From GCA-020343675 sp964462945 (lineage in GTDB: Bacteria; Planctomycetota; Phycisphaerae; Sedimentisphaerales; Anaerobacaceae), in the NCBI GenBank assembly GCA_964462945.1, contig CAYWZW010000017.1, forward strand, positions 1 to 64,000: a stretch of DNA of 64,000 nt, written 5' to 3'. Shown piece after piece: positions 1 to 8,506 of this stretch. The notes beneath the pieces are model-generated. The model searched no databases and was not told the origin of the DNA. It saw nothing but the letters and a program-made list of their open reading frames with translations. Position 1 is the first letter of the stretch; each line of letters starts with the position of its first letter. The position numbers and the translations under genes are program-made.

Positions 1-53
1 AGAGCAGCTGACTCTTAATCAGCGGGTCACAGGTTCGATTCCTGTATCGCCCA
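1..53 (+). tRNA. tRNA-Lys(CUU), 3' part, cut by window edge
   Basis: Only the anticodon arm, variable loop, T arm and 3' acceptor strand are present. The anticodon stem GCTGA/TCAGC encloses the loop CTCTTAA, so the anticodon is CTT, reading AAG (Lys). The T arm is ACAGG-TTCGATT-CCTGT, followed by a 7-nt acceptor strand ATCGCCC and discriminator A at position 53. CCA is not encoded. The D arm and 5' acceptor strand lie before the window. Confidence 0.93.
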
Positions 54-161
54 TTCAAGAACGCGGACTTTTGTAGGACCCGCCCGACGTATGGAAGCTG
101 AAGTCCAAGTGAAAGCAGAGAGAATACCGTATGGCACAGCGTGTTCGTGGGAGTCGTTATC

Positions 162-2072
162 ATGATTCACCGTTCGATCCGGATCACCCTTGGCTTTGCC
201 CTGCTGGCGGGTCTGGCCGCACCCGGCGCGGCGCAACGGCAGATGGAAAACCTCACTCGCGGGATTGTGGCTGTTAAACAGCCTGATGGCGGCGTCTATA
301 TCGGCTGGCGGCTATTCGGGACCGACCCCGAGACAGTCGCGTTCAACCTCTACCGCATCACCGGCGGCAGCGCACCGGTCAAGGTCAATGAAGCACCGAT
401 CACCGGCGCCACAAACTGCGTTGATCGCGGCGCCGACACCGGTCAGACCCTCCAATACTCTGTTCGGCCGGTTTTGGAAGGCCGGGAACTGGCGTCTGGC
501 AAACCGGCACGAGCCTGGGACAACAATTACCTTGAAATCCCCATCCAGCGCATTGCTGAGTATCAGCCGGGCGATGCCTCGATCGCCGACCTGGACGGCG
601 ACGGCGAATACGAGGTCGTTCTGCACCAGGTCTCTCGCGGCCGGGACAACGCATTTGCCGGCGTGACCGGAACGCCCATCTTTGACGCCTACGAGCTGGA
701 CGGCACGCATCTATGGCGCATCAACTTAGGCATCAACATCCGCGAGGGCGAGCACTACACGCAGTTCACGGTCTATGACCTGGACGGCGACGGAAGGGCC
801 GAGATGGCCTGCAAGACCGCCGACGGCACGACGGACGGGACAGGACAGGTCATCGGCGACAAGAACAAGGACTGGCGCACCCGTAAGGAGGGCGACCGGA
901 CCCACGGCCGCATCCTCGACGGCCCGGAGTATTTCACCATCTTCGACGGCCGGACCGGCGCCGCGTTGAAAACCGTTGACTATATACCCAGCCGCTACCC
1001 CATCGACGGCTGGGGCGGCATCGGCGGCAATGGCGGCAACGACAACTACGGCAACCGCTGCGACCGCTTCATGGCCTGTGTCGCCTACCTGGACGGCGTG
1101 CGCCCGAGCGTGGTGATGTGCCGCGGCGTCTATGGCCGCACTGTCCTGGCCGCCTGGGACTGGCGCGACCGCGAGCTGACCAGCCGCTGGGTTTTTGACT
1201 CCGGCATCAGCTACCCCCCTTTCGACAATGCCTCACCTTACTCGGGCATGGGCGGCCACTCGTTGTCAGTGGCCGACGTGGACGACGACGGGAAAGACGA
1301 GATCGTTTACCATGCGATGGTCGTCGATGACAACGGACAGGGCCTCTACTCCGCCGGGCTGCGGCACGGTGACTCGATGCATATCAGCGACATGTATCCC
1401 GACCGTCCCGGCCTGGAGGTTTTCACTGTCCACGAGAACGAGGACGAAACAGTTCGCTTCATGACCCCCGGTGCCGCGATGCGCGACGCACGCACGGGCG
1501 AGCTGCTCTGGAAGCACAGCCCCGGGGTGGACGTCGGCGGCGGCGTGGCGGCCGACATCGACCCGCGCCATCGCGGGTACGAGGCGTGGGGCGGACCCGG
1601 AGGTCTGCGTGACTCACGCGGCAACGAAATGGGTCCTTGTCCGCGATCGAGCGGTTTTGTGATCTGGTGGGACGGCGACCCACTGCGAGAGCTACTCTCT
1701 CGTTCAACCATCACTAAATGGAACTGGCAAGCAGGCGCCGAACAGTCGCTCTTCGCAACCGAAGCTCGGGGCGGCGGACGCGGCCCCAACCTTATGGGTG
1801 ACTTCATCGGCGACTGGCGGGAGGAGCTGCTGATGACCACCCCCGACGGTCAGGCGCTGCGGCTGTACACCACGACGATCCCGACGGAGCATCGCATCTA
1901 TACGCTGATGCACGATCCGCAGTACCGGCTGGCAATCGCCTGGCAAAACGTGGTCTATAACAAGCCCCCGCATCCGGGTTTCTTCCTGGGTGACGGGATG
2001 GCTCCGCCGCCGCGTCCCAACATCCGCCTCACAGGCAAGGGCGAGGCGATCGCCGCCGCCCAGCCGCAGTAG
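162..2072 (+). CDS. Rhamnogalacturonan lyase, polysaccharide lyase family 11 (YesW/YesX-like), exported
   Basis: Predicted secreted pectin-degrading enzyme that cleaves the rhamnogalacturonan-I backbone by beta-elimination. The ATG at 162 is preferred over the upstream GTG at 141: GGGAG lies 8 nt before it, and it begins a clean signal peptide (MIHRSIRITLGFALLAG, cleavage near AAQ). The mature protein opens with the PL11 hallmark RQMENLTRGIVAV and GGVYIGWRLFGTD, followed by an FNLYR strand, then beta-propeller DLDGDGxxE calcium-type repeats (DLDGDGEYEVV, DLDGDGRAEMA, DVDDDGKDEIV). The end of the protein (NVVYNKPPHPGFFLGDGM) is also typical of the family. Length 636 aa is normal for PL11. It stands alone, 108 bp after the tRNA, and no pectin-utilisation partners are visible. 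Endo- versus exo-action cannot be decided from sequence alone. Confidence 0.9.
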   Translation: MIHRSIRITLGFALLAGLAAPGAAQRQMENLTRGIVAVKQPDGGVYIGWRLFGTDPETVAFNLYRITGGSAPVKVNEAPITGATNCVDRGADTGQTLQYSVRPVLEGRELASGKPARAWDNNYLEIPIQRIAEYQPGDASIADLDGDGEYEVVLHQVSRGRDNAFAGVTGTPIFDAYELDGTHLWRINLGINIREGEHYTQFTVYDLDGDGRAEMACKTADGTTDGTGQVIGDKNKDWRTRKEGDRTHGRILDGPEYFTIFDGRTGAALKTVDYIPSRYPIDGWGGIGGNGGNDNYGNRCDRFMACVAYLDGVRPSVVMCRGVYGRTVLAAWDWRDRELTSRWVFDSGISYPPFDNASPYSGMGGHSLSVADVDDDGKDEIVYHAMVVDDNGQGLYSAGLRHGDSMHISDMYPDRPGLEVFTVHENEDETVRFMTPGAAMRDARTGELLWKHSPGVDVGGGVAADIDPRHRGYEAWGGPGGLRDSRGNEMGPCPRSSGFVIWWDGDPLRELLSRSTITKWNWQAGAEQSLFATEARGGGRGPNLMGDFIGDWREELLMTTPDGQALRLYTTTIPTEHRIYTLMHDPQYRLAIAWQNVVYNKPPHPGFFLGDGMAPPPRPNIRLTGKGEAIAAAQPQ

Positions 2073-2185
2073 GCAATCCATCGCAAAAGCTGCTTTCCAA
2101 TCCGATTTCCTCAACTCGCCCCTTCTTATCGTCCGCAGCAGATCGCTCTCTCCACCGCCCTTCACAAACGTGATCGGATTGCACC

Positions 2186-3319
2186 TCACTGCGTCTTCTG
2201 TCCGAGAATGGCTATGATCTCGCCGGCTGTTACGGTTCTGTCCAGTCTGCCATTGGCTGCCTTGGACGATCCGCCGCCTTTTCCGCCGGCAGCACTCTGA
2301 ATTCTTCTAAGAAGCTCGCCGGCGCTGATCTTCTTGGAGCTTATCGCAATATTGACACCGCTCACGACAATGCCCGCCCCATCCACTGCTTCCGCAATCA
2401 AAGCAGCCAGCTTCGCCAAGAGATGATTCGGCATGTCGGCGACCTGGGTGCCGATCTTCGACGATTCCACTTCGGCTATCTGAGCTGATTGCGATAGATT
2501 GGGCAACAGTGAAGACCATAATCGGTCGATTTCTTTACTGAGCTCATTGGCGCGGCCCAGCGCTTTTTCGAATTGTGCGGGCAGCTCGGAGCTCGAACAG
2601 CCTGCGGCTTTTCTAAGCTCTCGCAGGATACATGTCTCAACCTGTGAGTATTCAAGAGCCTTGCTGCCGGCCAGAAAGACCATTCGTGTGCCCTGCTTTT
2701 TGCTCTCGATACTGAGTATCCTGATGACGCCGATCTGGCCGGTTGTCCGAAGGTGGGCCCCGCAGCAGGCCGACTTATCGCAATCGCCGATTTTCACCAC
2801 GCGGATCATATCCGATTCAATTTCATCGAAGTCACTGCGGATTCGAACGTCCTTATCATTAAACACCGTTTCAACGGGAATATCGCCGGTGACAACCTCC
2901 ATCGCCCGCCGCTCAAGGTCTTCCGCCACTTCCCAATCGACTTTCTTGTCAAAATCCACAGTGCTTCTCTCGGAGCCAATATGCACACCGGTCGTCTTCA
3001 GACCGAACTGCTTTTCAGCAATTCCAGACAGGATGTGCTGAGCCGTATGCTGGCTTGCCGTGTAGAGCCTGTGCTGCTTATCCAATCGCGCGACGTATTT
3101 CCCATCGGCGAGCGGTCTATCAAGTGTGTGGACGACCCGCCCGTCGACTATTTCGACATTGCAGACAGTCGCCCCGCCGATTGTACCCTTGTCGGCCGGC
3201 TGTCCTCCTTCGTCGGGATGGAAGATGATTGGATTGATGGTGACTTTGCACTCGGCAATCGCTTTGACTTCGACTTCAATTTCAAGAATATCAGGATTTG
3301 TCCAGTACAATCTCTTCAT
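2186..3319 (-). CDS. AlaX-type alanyl-tRNA editing hydrolase with DHHA1 domain
   Basis: Free-standing editing protein related to the C-terminal half of alanyl-tRNA synthetase; it would deacylate mischarged Ser-/Gly-tRNA(Ala) in the cytoplasm. Zinc ligands are visible as HTAQH (residues 91-95) and C-x3-H in CCGAH (185-189). The N-terminal FHPDEGGQPADKG segment is the usual editing-domain substrate loop. The C-terminal third ends in a Gly-rich GGKGGGSSKAANGR stretch, the DHHA1 signature. At 377 aa this is the long (AlaX-L) form. The Shine-Dalgarno is weak. It is divergent from the prenyltransferase gene, with a 186-bp inverted-repeat element between them. Confidence 0.88.
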   Translation of the reverse strand: MKRLYWTNPDILEIEVEVKAIAECKVTINPIIFHPDEGGQPADKGTIGGATVCNVEIVDGRVVHTLDRPLADGKYVARLDKQHRLYTASQHTAQHILSGIAEKQFGLKTTGVHIGSERSTVDFDKKVDWEVAEDLERRAMEVVTGDIPVETVFNDKDVRIRSDFDEIESDMIRVVKIGDCDKSACCGAHLRTTGQIGVIRILSIESKKQGTRMVFLAGSKALEYSQVETCILRELRKAAGCSSSELPAQFEKALGRANELSKEIDRLWSSLLPNLSQSAQIAEVESSKIGTQVADMPNHLLAKLAALIAEAVDGAGIVVSGVNIAISSKKISAGELLRRIQSAAGGKGGGSSKAANGRLDRTVTAGEIIAILGQKTQ

Positions 3320-3431
3320 TCAAGGAATTCTAACACGCAGCGCACATGTTCACGACCAAATTCACGAAAAAAAGGTGACAGCAGTTCAGCGAATTCGGAT
3401 AATAACCTCCAATCGGTAACATGAAGATGAG

Positions 3432-3617
3432 TTCTGCAAAATTGAAGTTAGGCATGCTTTTGGAAAGAAAAAAACTTTTCTTTCGATTTTTTCTTTCTAA
3501 AACACGATGCGTAACGTTTTATTCGATAATGTGTTGTCCTACGGTACCCGATTATTTTTAGAAAATCGTGAAACCGATTTTCTAAAATAATATATGCCTA
3601 ACTTCAATTTTGCAGAA
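3432..3617. repeat. 186-bp MITE-like element with perfect 24-bp terminal inverted repeats
   Basis: The left end, 3432-3455 (begins TTCTGCAAAATTGAAG), is exactly reverse-complementary over 24 bp to the right end, 3594-3617. The match stops abruptly on both sides. The 138-bp interior is AT-rich and itself folded: GAAAGAAAAAA (3463-3473) pairs with TTTTTTCTTTC (3487-3497), and TTAGAAAATCG pairs with CGATTTTCTAA around 3559-3585. It codes for nothing visible. No flanking target duplication is evident. It lies in the shared upstream region of two divergent genes, so it may also act as an RNA hairpin or terminator-like structure. Confidence 0.7.
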
Positions 3618-3645
3618 GCCTTTAATATGAAGGAGTTGTACGTCC

Positions 3646-4542
3646 ATGAAGTTGAAAATCTGGTTCTTAGAGACGCGGCCGCAATTTCTTGTGCTCTCGG
3701 TCATCTTGGTTTTGCTGGGCACGGCTATCGCCTGGAACGAGGGACACTTTGACTGGCTGCGATTCGTCCTGACTACTATTGGTCTGGTCCTGGCTCATGC
3801 CAGCGTGAATGTCCTCAACGATTACTCCGACTACAAGAGCGGCATCGATTTGGAAACCACGCGAACGCCCTTCTCCGGAGGAAGCGGCATTCTTCCTCAG
3901 AAACTTCTGGAGCCGGAGCCTGCCTACAGATTCGGCGTCGGCTGCCTGTTGGTTGCGCTGCTGATTGGCATTTATCTGGCCTATGTCTCCGGCTGGCAGC
4001 TTCTGCCGCTGATCATTCTGGGTGGGCCGGTCATCTATTTTTACACTTCGCATCTGACCAAATGGCTGGTCGGAGAACTCTGGGCCGGCCTTGGCCTCGG
4101 GACCCTGCCCGTCCTGGGGACCTATTTCGTTCAAACCGGCCACTACAGCGTCGGGGCGTTTCTGGCGTCGCTGGCGCCGGGATTCCTGACGGCCAATCTG
4201 CTTTTTCTCAATGAGTTTCCCGACGTGGCGCCGGACACAAAGGGCGGCCGCTGGCACTTAGTGATCGCGCTGGGCACAAAAAGGGCCACGCTATTGTATG
4301 CCGGATTGATGACAATGACTTACTTGTCCATTCTCGGCGGCGTCATCTCGAAACTCATGCCGGCATCGAGCCTCATCGCGTTTCTTTCGATTCCCTTAGC
4401 CTTGAAAGCCATCGGCATAACATCCAAACATCACGATAACCCGCGGGAGTTGGTCCCCGCCTTGAAGGCGAACGTGCTCACGGTCCTGTCAACGGACGCC
4501 TTGCTGGCCCTGGGCTACTTGCTGAACAGCTTTCGCACGTGA
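3646..4542 (+). CDS. UbiA-family prenyltransferase, MenA-like
   Basis: Integral membrane enzyme that attaches a polyprenyl chain to an aromatic acceptor, most likely in menaquinone synthesis. The first Asp-rich motif is NDYSDYKSGID, followed by the family block TRTPFSGGSG. The second is NEFPDVAPDTKGGRWHL. The rest of the 298 aa is made of about eight hydrophobic segments. The start has AGGAG 10 nt upstream. It is not in a visible men operon, and its 3' end lies 11 bp from the convergent helicase gene. The exact acceptor (dihydroxynaphthoate or another quinone precursor) is inference. Confidence 0.82.
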   Translation: MKLKIWFLETRPQFLVLSVILVLLGTAIAWNEGHFDWLRFVLTTIGLVLAHASVNVLNDYSDYKSGIDLETTRTPFSGGSGILPQKLLEPEPAYRFGVGCLLVALLIGIYLAYVSGWQLLPLIILGGPVIYFYTSHLTKWLVGELWAGLGLGTLPVLGTYFVQTGHYSVGAFLASLAPGFLTANLLFLNEFPDVAPDTKGGRWHLVIALGTKRATLLYAGLMTMTYLSILGGVISKLMPASSLIAFLSIPLALKAIGITSKHHDNPRELVPALKANVLTVLSTDALLALGYLLNSFRT

Positions 4543-4553
4543 ATCGGCCGCCG

Positions 4554-6557
4554 TCAGCTCTGCTGGCCACCTATCAAATGCGGCAAGCCCTCCTCCAGCT
4601 CCATCTTCTCCGTCAGGTTCTGTTCGATTTCGGTCAGGAAACGGCTCGGTTTCATCATCACCAGGCTGCGTGAGCGGTTGCGATAAACCTGCGGAACGAT
4701 CAAATATACCTCGTCCTTGGCGCGAGTGACGGCAACGTGAAAAACGCGCCTCTCCTCCTCGCGGTCTTCTTGCGTGTTCAAGGCAAGGTCCGTCGGAAAT
4801 CGCCCGTCCGCCAGCCAGGGAATGAAAACTACGGGCCATTCCAATCCTTTGGCCTGATGAATTGTGCTGAGCGTGACAAATTCCTGCTCCGTCGGCCCGG
4901 TCACGACCGTTTCGCCGGAGTAATCTCCCGCAAGGGCGATGTCAGCTAAGAACGCCTCAAGGTTGTTGTATTGGGCCGCAAAATTCGCCAAGGCTCTGAG
5001 GTCCTCCCGCCGCAGGTCCGCCCCGTCATAATGAGAGACAAGATAGTCGCCATAGAACCGATCGAGCGTCATGTCAATTATCTCGGCGGGAGCGTCCAAT
5101 TCCGCCAGCTTGCTGATAAGATTCACGAGGTCCAAATAGAAAGGTCTGGCACTGGCCGGAAGAAGATTCGCTGTGTTCGATTCGCAAGCTACCTGCAAGG
5201 GGTTGTCCACCCGGCTGATATGCTGCCAGATCTTCTGCGACAGAGCAGAGCCCACCCGCGGCAGCATCTTGAGCACGCGCAGCCAGGCCAGCTCATCGTA
5301 TGGATTCTGCATGATACGCATGTAGCAGAGCACGTCCTTCATGTGGGCCTGCTCGAAGAAACGCAGTCCTCCCCGCACGTGAAACGGAATGTTCCGGCGC
5401 TGAAATTCCAGTTGGATTTCGAGTGAGTGCCAGTGGCTGCGATACAACACCGCTATATCGTTGAGATTGCGGCCCTCATCCAGAAGATGAAGCGTGTACT
5501 CTGCAATGAAGCAGGCCTGCACAAAGTGGTCCTGGCAAGGGACAACCGCCGGTTTGAGGCCGGACGGCCGTATGGCGCGGAGGGTTTTCGCAAGCCGGCG
5601 GCTGTTGAACGATATGCTGGTATTGGCAACCGCGAGTATTTCAGGCGTCGAACGGTAATTTGTTTCGAGCCGATATTCCTTCGCATCCGGATATCGCTCT
5701 TTGAAACCAATGATATTCTCGAAACTTGCTCCCCGAAAACTGTATATGGACTGCGAATCGTCGCCTACGACGGTAATGTTGCGATGCTTAGCGGCAAGAA
5801 GATCGACTATGGCGCCCTGAATGGCGTTTGTGTCCTGATACTCGTCCACCAGGATGTGAAGAAACTGATCCGCAAGCATCTGCCGGATGTCATCGTGGCT
5901 CATCAGTAGCCGCAGCCATGCACTGAGCAGATCGTCAAAATCCAGAAGCTGTCGCTCGGCCTTCCTGGTCGCATAACGGACAAGCACTTTCTCGATTTCC
6001 GCGGCCTCCTGGATGAACATGGGATATCGCCGGGCAAGCACGGCTTCCAATGGTTCGAGTGTGTTCTGGATAGCGCTGGAGATGCCGATCAACACCGACT
6101 TCTGAGGGAACCGTCTCTTGCGGATATCTACGCCGGCTTCCTGAACGCAAGAAGCTATCAAATCCTTTGCATCTTCCCGATCCAGGATTGTAAAGTCCGG
6201 CGAGATGCCCAAGACTTTTCCGTACTGACGCAGAATCCGATTTCCTATGTGGTGGAATGTGCCGCCCCAGATTTCGCGCGTCCTCTGCTTGACCAGTAAT
6301 TCGACCCGGCTGAGCATTTCGCGGGTGGCCCGGTTAGTGAAGGTAACAAGCATAATCCGTGATGGATCTACGCCATTGTGGACAAGCCAGGCGAGGCGGT
6401 ACGTCAAAGCTCGGGTCTTGCCGCTTCCGGCACCAGCGATCACTAACATCGGGCCGCCCGGCGCAGCAGCCACCTGAAGCTGCTCGGCGTTCAGTTCGGC
6501 GGCAAAGTCTATCTCACCCGCCCCGGTTCTCGATTTTAGCGCGAATTTTCTTGTCAT
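4554..6557 (-). CDS. UvrD/Rep/PcrA-family superfamily 1A DNA helicase
   Basis: ATP-dependent 3'-5' DNA helicase of the UvrD/Rep group, probably acting in repair or replication restart. Motifs run in order: Q-motif (ELNAEQLQVA), Walker A GAGSGKTRAL, TFTNRATREM (Ia), LVDEYQDTN (II), VVGDDSQSIYSFRGAS (III), LETNYRST (IV), TIHQAKGLEWPVVFIP (V) and VAVTRAKDEVYL (VI). The ATG at 6557 gives 667 aa, slightly short for UvrD (about 720 aa); the tail is reduced. A TTG 24 codons upstream is an alternative start. The Shine-Dalgarno for either start is poor. The gene is convergent with the prenyltransferase, with no obvious terminator between them. Confidence 0.92.
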   Translation of the reverse strand: MTRKFALKSRTGAGEIDFAAELNAEQLQVAAAPGGPMLVIAGAGSGKTRALTYRLAWLVHNGVDPSRIMLVTFTNRATREMLSRVELLVKQRTREIWGGTFHHIGNRILRQYGKVLGISPDFTILDREDAKDLIASCVQEAGVDIRKRRFPQKSVLIGISSAIQNTLEPLEAVLARRYPMFIQEAAEIEKVLVRYATRKAERQLLDFDDLLSAWLRLLMSHDDIRQMLADQFLHILVDEYQDTNAIQGAIVDLLAAKHRNITVVGDDSQSIYSFRGASFENIIGFKERYPDAKEYRLETNYRSTPEILAVANTSISFNSRRLAKTLRAIRPSGLKPAVVPCQDHFVQACFIAEYTLHLLDEGRNLNDIAVLYRSHWHSLEIQLEFQRRNIPFHVRGGLRFFEQAHMKDVLCYMRIMQNPYDELAWLRVLKMLPRVGSALSQKIWQHISRVDNPLQVACESNTANLLPASARPFYLDLVNLISKLAELDAPAEIIDMTLDRFYGDYLVSHYDGADLRREDLRALANFAAQYNNLEAFLADIALAGDYSGETVVTGPTEQEFVTLSTIHQAKGLEWPVVFIPWLADGRFPTDLALNTQEDREEERRVFHVAVTRAKDEVYLIVPQVYRNRSRSLVMMKPSRFLTEIEQNLTEKMELEEGLPHLIGGQQS

Positions 6558-6812
6558 CTTTCCAGGCCGTGAAATTGACCGCCCCTGATCTCCATCAAAA
6601 ACATCCGGTTGCCTGCAAGTATAGCACAAAGCCGCCCCGCTGTCAGTCCTCCTCGTTCACCAGATTCCGGAGTCTTGACGCTCGTGCTGGCCACAAAGTC
6701 AGGAAGGCAGAGAGGAGCGCCCCCAGAGACCGCCAATTTCTAACCTCCCGCGACCAGAGCTTTGGCCCACACGGGCTCAGCAGGAACACGAAAGGTGGCC
6801 CCCTCTTGCCTC

Positions 6813-7871
6813 CTATTTCCAGCCCAGTTTTTCAATCTTGGCTTTGAGCTTCTTCAGTCTTTTAGCCACCTTCATTATGTCAACACTCTGTTGGCGCGCC
6901 TCTGACTGCATCTGTTCTGTCCACTCCTTAACTTGAATGGAATTTAGAAATTTCAGGCAGGGATCATAAGTATGATATTCTCCCAGGGATGCCACGTTAT
7001 TCTGCATAGCCACTAGCCTTTCGCGTGTTGCTCTCAGAAAGACTTCCGCTCTGGACACGCATGCTTCTCGAATGAATTGGAGGGCCTCGTCTGCACCTTC
7101 CAGCGCAACAAGCGATTCCTCTATTTGTTTCATTGCAGCGCGCAGGAGCTTATCTCTGAAAGCATCCATACCGAATCTCGGGTCTAAGTAGCGCGCGTGG
7201 TAGCCATCGCAAGACAAAACAGCATTTCTTGCCTGTGCAGTCAAATTCGACAGCATATCTCTTCTCGAAATTGCTCGCATTGCGCAAATTATCCGATAGG
7301 CTAATGCCAGCTGTTGTTGGTTCAGATACCCGCACCGATATGTTTCGGTAATGTGGTGGGTCCCGTCCAACTTCACCTCCTGACGTGCCTTTTCTTGTTC
7401 TGCACCATTAAGCATGAGTTTGCCAAGGCCGAGGAACACCGCTGTAATGTCTGTGAATACTTCGTTCTCGTACTCATGGGCGATCCCCCGACCTCCAGCA
7501 ATACTATGAATGTGCATGTACTTGTGGGTTATCTCATGTGCTAAGGTTGCCAACACAGCATTCTCGAAGTAGACCATATCGGTCGAGATTTCGACAAAGA
7601 CCTCGTTGCCCGAGTAACTAAGCTCCACGAGACCGGCAACATTTTGGCCCTGTTTCGCTGCCGACACGATAAACGTTAAATCAGCCAACCCAACAAATTC
7701 GGCGATCTTCTTCGCCGCGCTCTGTAGTCTGTGGATGTCCGCAAACTTTGCATCTTGTCCCCCAAATGGCTCCAAGGGCTTATATCCGACTATTGCGCCA
7801 ATCTGCTCTTCTAACGTCACAATCTTGCTCAGATAATCTCCGATAAATTTCTCGATCTCTACCACTACCAC
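6813..7871 (-). CDS. Putative zinc metallopeptidase (HEITH), family not recognised
   Basis: A 352-aa cytoplasmic-looking protein without a signal peptide or membrane segments. The peptidase core is HEITHKYMH (HExxH at residues 112-116), followed about 20 residues later by YENEVFTDITAVFLGLG, whose Glu (135 or 137) fits the third zinc ligand of a gluzincin. The region after about 150 is helical and charged, ending in a KRLKKLKAKIEKLG tail. The GTG start at 7871 is supported by AAGGA 8 nt upstream. It is the last of three same-strand genes sharing an accessory block with a DUF4357 protein and an ESCO-like acetyltransferase. The substrate is unknown. ImmA/IrrE-like architecture was considered, but the context around the motif does not match well. 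Confidence 0.6.
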   Translation of the reverse strand: MVVVEIEKFIGDYLSKIVTLEEQIGAIVGYKPLEPFGGQDAKFADIHRLQSAAKKIAEFVGLADLTFIVSAAKQGQNVAGLVELSYSGNEVFVEISTDMVYFENAVLATLAHEITHKYMHIHSIAGGRGIAHEYENEVFTDITAVFLGLGKLMLNGAEQEKARQEVKLDGTHHITETYRCGYLNQQQLALAYRIICAMRAISRRDMLSNLTAQARNAVLSCDGYHARYLDPRFGMDAFRDKLLRAAMKQIEESLVALEGADEALQFIREACVSRAEVFLRATRERLVAMQNNVASLGEYHTYDPCLKFLNSIQVKEWTEQMQSEARQQSVDIMKVAKRLKKLKAKIEKLGWK

Positions 7872-8025
7872 ACCTCATTTCCTTCTGGTGATCTACGCAA
7901 CATGAAGGTCCGCGCTTTCTTTGTCTGTAGCACGTACCCTTGCTTTCAGCAACCATTCACTCGCTGTCCCAACGAATTGACGCCGTCGGCTACGAACTTG
8001 GCCATTCCTCCAGCTAACGAATAGA

Positions 8026-8400
8026 TCAGGTGCCAGTGAGATGGCGGAGTTCTTTCATTGACTTGTGACGACTATTCGTCCACTCTGTCCAACCGTTTGA
8101 ACTTCTACCAAGAACATAAGTTGAGGCAGGACTTGGGGCACCAAAATACATATCCTCTTCAAGAGATTTGCCATTCCAACGAGTAGAACCAGCCAGCATT
8201 CTCAAAACGCCATTGTCAAGCCAACAAGCCGCAGCTCCTTTACAATACACTACTCTACTGAATTCTTCTGTTTCTTCGAGAAGATGCATAAGCTCGAACG
8301 ACAATCTCTCAAGGCGTTCTTTAACGACTCCTTTTTCGTCTTGTCTTCCATTCAAGATTTCCAAGCAATGTTTGATCCTCCGTTCCGAGATGGTTATCAT
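8026..8400 (-). CDS. DUF4357-domain small protein
   Basis: A 124-aa protein of unknown function. The N-terminal half is predicted helical (ERRIKHCLEILNG, VKERLERLSFELMHLLEE). The C-terminal half (about 50-120) carries a DUF4357-like module: GAAACWLDNGVLRMLAGS, then SPASTYVLGRSSNGWTEW, ending in a KSMKELRHL helix. DUF4357 is commonly found at the C-terminus of GIY-YIG nucleases and other restriction or defence-associated proteins, but no nuclease motif is visible here. An AAAGGG lies 9 nt upstream of the ATG. It is the middle gene of the three-gene block, with 106 bp to the ESCO-like gene and 154 bp to the peptidase. Confidence 0.6.
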   Translation of the reverse strand: MITISERRIKHCLEILNGRQDEKGVVKERLERLSFELMHLLEETEEFSRVVYCKGAAACWLDNGVLRMLAGSTRWNGKSLEEDMYFGAPSPASTYVLGRSSNGWTEWTNSRHKSMKELRHLTGT

Positions 8401-8506
8401 GATATTTTGCCCTTTCTACTCAAAGGATCTCTTGGGAAGGCAGATGACCGTCTTACCCGTCTGCCCCAAAGAGTGCCTGTTTGCTCCTTGGTTTGCTACC
8501 ATGTCC

